A DNA stretch of 9,295 nt from Helicobacteraceae bacterium. GTDB taxonomy: Bacteria > Campylobacterota > Campylobacteria > Campylobacterales > Sulfurimonadaceae. A program made the position numbers and the translations under genes. Each line of letters opens with the position of its first letter. The first letter of the stretch is position 1. This document shows, piece by piece, positions 6,410 through 9,295 of the stretch. The notes under the pieces are model-generated. The model was not told the DNA's origin. It saw nothing but the letters and a program-made list of their open reading frames with translations, and did no database searches. Location: assembly GCA_015488855.1 (NCBI GenBank), contig WFMY01000238.1:1-9295 (forward strand), given 5' to 3'.

Positions 6410-6946
6410 ATGTTAGAAGGTATAGTTAGAGAGAGTACTGGTCCGAAGAACACAAAAGCTCTTCGCCGCGATGGATATCTAATTGCAAATATTTACGGAA
6501 AAGGGCTTGAAAATATTCATGCTGCATTCAAAATGAATGATTATATCCGTGCTGTTCGCAACAAAGAGTCATTAGCATTTCCAGTAAAAGTAGATGGTAA
6601 AGAACTTAGTGTTGTTGTTCAAGCATACGAATCACAACCATTAACTGGTACATTATTGCATGTAGATTTAATGGTAGCACAAGCTGGTGTAGCAACTCAC
6701 TATATGATCCCTGTTGAGACAACTGGTGAAGCACTTGGTGTAAAAAATAAAGGTATGGTATTTATTGCTAAGCCTCGTTTAAGAGTAAAAGCAACTATCG
6801 AGAATGTTCCAAATAAGATCGTTGTTGATGTTACGCCAATGGATATTGGAGATGCTAAACTTATTAGAGATTTAGATATAGTTGACAATGTAACTTTCAC
6901 AGATGACGGTCGTGTATCTGTACTAAGTATCATCAAAGCAAAATAA
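6410..6946 (+). CDS. rplY: Large-subunit ribosomal protein bL25 (L25/TL5/CTC type)
   Basis: bL25 binds 5S rRNA in the central protuberance of the 50S subunit. At 178 residues this is the long CTC form rather than the roughly 94-residue E. coli L25. The N-terminal 5S-binding domain (about 1-90) has GPKNTKALRRDGYLIANIYG (11-30) and LLHVDL (82-87), both characteristic. The C-terminal beta domain (about 95-178) has IPVETTGEALGVKNKGMV (100-117), PNKIVVDVT (134-142) and DGRVSVLSI (166-174). It is the first gene after the only clear promoter inside the window's first 8.5 kb, with a strong ribosome binding site. It is followed after two bases by pth, an order I recall in both H. pylori (ctc-pth) and C. 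jejuni (rplY-pth). No odd features. Confidence 0.96.
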   Translation: MLEGIVRESTGPKNTKALRRDGYLIANIYGKGLENIHAAFKMNDYIRAVRNKESLAFPVKVDGKELSVVVQAYESQPLTGTLLHVDLMVAQAGVATHYMIPVETTGEALGVKNKGMVFIAKPRLRVKATIENVPNKIVVDVTPMDIGDAKLIRDLDIVDNVTFTDDGRVSVLSIIKAK

Positions 6947-6948
6947 TT

Positions 6949-7506
6949 ATGCTCATAGTAGGTCTAGGTAATCCTGGGTCTAGTTATGAATTTACTCGCC
7001 ACAATATAGGTTTTATGGTAGTTGATGCTCTTGTTAGGCGTCAAAATGCTACGAAACTTTCCTCTTCAAATTTTGAGGGAGACCTCTACAAATTCCAAAA
7101 TCATTATCTATTAAAACCCCTGACATTTATGAACCTCTCAGGAGATTCTATAGTTAAAGTAAAAAATTTTTATAAAATAGATGAAGTTGTTGTAATACAT
7201 GATGATTTAGACCTACCTTTTGGGACACTTCGTTTCAAAAAAGGAGGCGGTGACGGTGGACATAATGGTCTTAAATCAACTGACTTTAGAATCTCAAAGG
7301 AGTATATACGGATACGCATGGGGATAGGAAAACCAGAACATAAAGGAGAAGTGACCTCTTATGTTCTAGGGGTATTTAATCCAAAAGAGCAAGAGCATCT
7401 TAGTGAGTGGATAGATCAAGCCTGTGCATCTATAGAGTCTTTATTGGAAAATTCACTTGATGATGTGAGTTCTCTCCACACAATTAAAAAATTTCAGCTA
7501 AAATAA
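6949..7506 (+). CDS. pth: Peptidyl-tRNA hydrolase
   Basis: Pth releases the peptide from peptidyl-tRNA that drops off ribosomes, recycling tRNA; it is usually essential in bacteria. The 185-residue product is near the family length (E. coli 194). It shows GLGNPG (5-10, N8), TRHNIGF (16-22, catalytic H18), KPLTFMNLSG (56-65, N62), HDDLDLPFG (84-92, D85 equivalent to E. coli D93) and GGGDGGHNGLKS (99-110, H105 and N106). All residues of the known active site are present. The gap to rplY is two bases and no good Shine-Dalgarno is visible before the ATG (the sequence is A-rich), so translation is probably coupled to rplY. The permease gene starts five bases after its stop. Confidence 0.96.
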   Translation: MLIVGLGNPGSSYEFTRHNIGFMVVDALVRRQNATKLSSSNFEGDLYKFQNHYLLKPLTFMNLSGDSIVKVKNFYKIDEVVVIHDDLDLPFGTLRFKKGGGDGGHNGLKSTDFRISKEYIRIRMGIGKPEHKGEVTSYVLGVFNPKEQEHLSEWIDQACASIESLLENSLDDVSSLHTIKKFQLK

Positions 7507-7511
7507 TATCT

Positions 7512-8582
7512 ATGTTAGTCTATAAATATATAATTACCCATTTTTTAAAATATTTTTTTATTATACTTTTAGCTTTGATGCTTTTTTCAGTAGGTTTTGA
7601 ATATTCATCTATGATTGGTGAGATAACTCTTCCTGCAAACCTACTCCTTATATTTTTAGTGTATAAAGCATTTTTTGCAGTCGATATGCTTCTTCCTATT
7701 TCTTTAGTTTTTGCTATGATTTCAACTAAAATCTTTTTGATACGAACAAATGCATTAGTCTCCTTTTATTCACTTGGCTATTCAAAAGCAGATATATTAA
7801 AACCCTTTATCTACATTTCGCTAAGCATAATTTTTATTTTTATTGCTTTTCATGCTAGTGCTAGTTTCGCCCGTTCTAATGAGTTTGCAAACAATATTAA
7901 AAGCAATGCTGAATACCTGAGTCCATCAAAAAATCTTTTTTTCTCCTATAAAGATAAGTTTATCTACTTTGCAAAAATGCTTCCTTTACAACAAAGAGCA
8001 GAAGGTGTGCGTGTATTTAAGGCAAAAAATGGCTCTCTTGAAGAGGTAGTCGTAGCAAAAATGGCGCGTTATGAAGATGGGTATTGGCATATAAAAAAAG
8101 CAGATATATTGAAAAAACCACAAGATATTTCTTTTGATTCAAAAGGGATAACTATCTTATCTCACCAAGATTTAAAACTACTGTACGGTTTTAGACCTAA
8201 AATGTTAGATAGAGTGTATGAAGGTAAGGTAAATTTTACAATTGAAGATGCTTTTGAGGCACTCTTTGTTTTAAAAGATGAAAATATAAATATTGACTCC
8301 ATTAAAGGTGCTTTGTATAAGATTTTTATCTATCCATTCTTTGCCCCTTTGTTGGTAGTGATTATCTTCTTTTTTGTTCCTATTAGTTCAAGAAACATCA
8401 ATATCTCTCTGTTTAGTTTTGGAGCAATCTTATCAACCTTACTACTTTGGGGCATAATATTTATGCTTACTGAGTTTGTCCGAAATAGAGTTGTCTCAAG
8501 TGAAGTGGGGATAGTCTTACCTATAATTATATTGTTTTTAGTTGCTTGGAGACAATGGAGAAAGTACCGCTTAACTACATAA
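7512..8582 (+). CDS. LptF/LptG (YjgP/YjgQ) family lipopolysaccharide export permease
   Basis: This inner-membrane permease family works with the ATPase LptB to extract lipopolysaccharide and pass it to LptC/LptA. The 356-residue protein has the family topology: three N-terminal membrane segments (about 11-30, 44-77 as one long or split stretch, and 98-118), a large hydrophilic periplasmic region (about 120-265) expected to form the beta-jellyroll, and three C-terminal segments (about 268-291, 296-320 and 331-347). The cytoplasmic coupling helix between segments 2 and 3 reads RTNALVSFYSLGYSKADILKP (78-98, given by position), aligning with the E. coli SELVVMQASG segment but with alanine (A81) for the usual glutamate. 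LptF and LptG cannot be told apart from this one sequence, so no symbol is given. There is no clear ribosome binding site; coupling to pth (five-base gap) is likely. A permease in this place after pth is also known from Campylobacter and Helicobacter. Confidence 0.87.
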   Translation: MLVYKYIITHFLKYFFIILLALMLFSVGFEYSSMIGEITLPANLLLIFLVYKAFFAVDMLLPISLVFAMISTKIFLIRTNALVSFYSLGYSKADILKPFIYISLSIIFIFIAFHASASFARSNEFANNIKSNAEYLSPSKNLFFSYKDKFIYFAKMLPLQQRAEGVRVFKAKNGSLEEVVVAKMARYEDGYWHIKKADILKKPQDISFDSKGITILSHQDLKLLYGFRPKMLDRVYEGKVNFTIEDAFEALFVLKDENINIDSIKGALYKIFIYPFFAPLLVVIIFFFVPISSRNINISLFSFGAILSTLLLWGIIFMLTEFVRNRVVSSEVGIVLPIIILFLVAWRQWRKYRLTT

Positions 8583-8594
8583 CAAATTTAGCTA

Positions 8595-8611
8595 CCTGAC
8601 CAAAGGTCAGG
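8595..8611. terminator. Perfect GC-rich hairpin between the permease gene and lysA
   Basis: CCTGACC (8595-8601), AAA loop, GGTCAGG (8605-8611): a perfect 7-bp stem with five GC pairs, 12 bases after the permease stop. It could end the rplY-pth-permease transcript, but no T tract follows directly (the next T run, ATTTTT, begins 13 bases later at 8625), so it is not a standard intrinsic terminator. Its right arm reaches the -35 position of the likely lysA promoter, so it could instead be a protein-binding operator. Confidence 0.4.
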
Positions 8612-8632
8612 CACTTATAAGCACATTTTTGG

Positions 8633-8638
8633 TAAAAT
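8633..8638 (+). promoter_or_regulatory. Possible lysA promoter, -10-like box
   Basis: TAAAAT, preceded by ATTTTTGG, is a fair -10 hexamer about 34 bases before the lysA ATG. The -35 position at 17-base spacing reads GGCACT (8610-8615), which is poor. TATAAG at 8616-8621 is an alternative -10, so the exact start of transcription is open. GGA at 8656-8658, eight bases before the ATG, is the ribosome binding site. Confidence 0.45.
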
Positions 8639-8666
8639 TACTTAATTTTATTTACGGATTATTATT

Positions 8667-9295
8667 ATGGATTTTAAAGCATTAGCAACTCAGTACAAAA
8701 CACCTCTTTATATATACGACTTAGATTATATGTCACAGCAGTATGAAAAACTTAAGCTTGCTTTTAAAGGGCGAAAGAGTATCTTAGCTTATGCAGTAAA
8801 AGCAAATTCTAACTTGAGTGTTATTCAACATTTTGCTCAGTTAGGAAGTGGAGCGGACTGTGTATCGATAGGTGAAGTGCGTCGAGCACTCCTCGCTGGT
8901 GTAGCACCCTACAAAATTCTTTTTTCTGGTGTTGGTAAAAGTGATGATGAGATTCGTGAAGCGATTGAAGCAGATATCCTTTATATCAATGTTGAAAGTG
9001 AAGCCGAATTAAATCGAGTGGAACTTATCGCAAGAGAGCTGAAAAAAGTCTCTCGTATCAGTATTCGAGTCAATCCCAATATCGATCCAAAAACTCACCC
9101 ATATATCTCAACAGGACTTCATGACAATAAGTTTGGTGTAGATATAAACAGTGCCAAAAGAATGTATATTAAAACAAAATCTTCTGATGCTCTTGAGGCT
9201 GTAGGCATCCATTTTCACATTGGAAGTCAACTTACTGAACTTCAACCTATTTATGAAGCAAGTGAGATTGTTGCAGACATGGTGCGTTCCTTAGA
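8667..9295 (+). CDS. lysA: Diaminopimelate decarboxylase, 5' part (cut by window edge)
   Basis: LysA removes CO2 from meso-diaminopimelate to give lysine, the last step of the pathway, using pyridoxal phosphate. The frame is open from ATG 8667 to the end of the window (209 codons and two bases), about half the usual 400-odd residues. By hand translation it begins MDFKALATQYKTPLYIYDLD. It shows AYAVKANSN (41-49) with K45 as the Schiff-base lysine, GADCVSIGE (62-70), FSGVGKSD (86-93), IRVNPNIDPKTHPYISTG (133-150), NKFGVD (154-159) and GIHFHIGSQ (180-188, the barrel-strand histidines). These separate it from arginine and ornithine decarboxylases of the same fold. GGA eight bases upstream supports the start. 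It has its own likely promoter, although I recall the same rplY-pth-permease-lysA order in C. jejuni, so read-through from upstream is also possible. Confidence 0.94.
   Translation, partial: MDFKALATQYKTPLYIYDLDYMSQQYEKLKLAFKGRKSILAYAVKANSNLSVIQHFAQLGSGADCVSIGEVRRALLAGVAPYKILFSGVGKSDDEIREAIEADILYINVESEAELNRVELIARELKKVSRISIRVNPNIDPKTHPYISTGLHDNKFGVDINSAKRMYIKTKSSDALEAVGIHFHIGSQLTELQPIYEASEIVADMVRSL

Noticed and set aside
1..9295. Mobile element, CRISPR array, tRNA/rRNA, toxin-antitoxin or defence system
   Set aside because: No transposase or integrase motifs, spaced repeats, clover-leaf sequence or small paired genes seen on reading both strands; genes are packed and housekeeping in kind.

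Overview
The window is AT-rich, gene-dense chromosomal DNA with every convincing gene on the + strand. It points to a free-living Campylobacterota (Epsilonproteobacteria), most like the Sulfurimonas/Sulfuricurvum group. The evidence is protein character: BioD with the ATNT-type P-loop, PyrB, Tal and RplY resembling Helicobacter/Campylobacter forms as I remember them, and a kinase with the MIAHQWRQPL H-box common in this phylum. A second line is the gene order tal, then rplY-pth-permease(-lysA), which I recall from H. pylori (tal-ctc-pth-permease) and C. jejuni (rplY-pth-permease-lysA). A type IV pilus ATPase argues for an environmental member rather than Campylobacter or Helicobacter. The genus is inference, not proof.

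Layout. Positions 2-5154 plus pilT (to 6356) form one tightly packed run: bioD (biotin), pyrB (pyrimidine), a short pabB (folate), an orphan membrane histidine kinase, a small membrane protein of unknown function, tal (pentose phosphate) and pilT (pilus retraction). Neighbours overlap by ATGA (pabB/kinase, tal/pilT) or are separated by 3-32 bases, so they are probably co-transcribed although functionally mixed. A 53-base gap (6357-6409) holds a clear TATAAT box and a good ribosome binding site and starts a second unit: rplY, pth and an LptF/LptG-type permease, with gaps of only 2 and 5 bases. After the permease, an 84-base gap (8583-8666) holds a perfect 7-bp GC-rich inverted repeat and a -10-like box ahead of lysA, which runs off the right edge.

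Most genes are housekeeping and have intact catalytic residues. I see no mobile element, tRNA, rRNA, CRISPR array, toxin system or obvious foreign island, and no gap over 300 bases without a gene. I found no clear new biological system. The points that merit a second look are: the start of the small membrane protein, whose frame continues upstream as a plausible membrane N-terminus with no standard start codon; a kinase without a visible partner regulator, carrying an A9 run just before its catalytic part; a PilT-like ATPase with a PilU-like C-terminus, placed between tal and rplY; the unusual coupling-helix sequence of the permease; and the inverted repeat at the lysA promoter.
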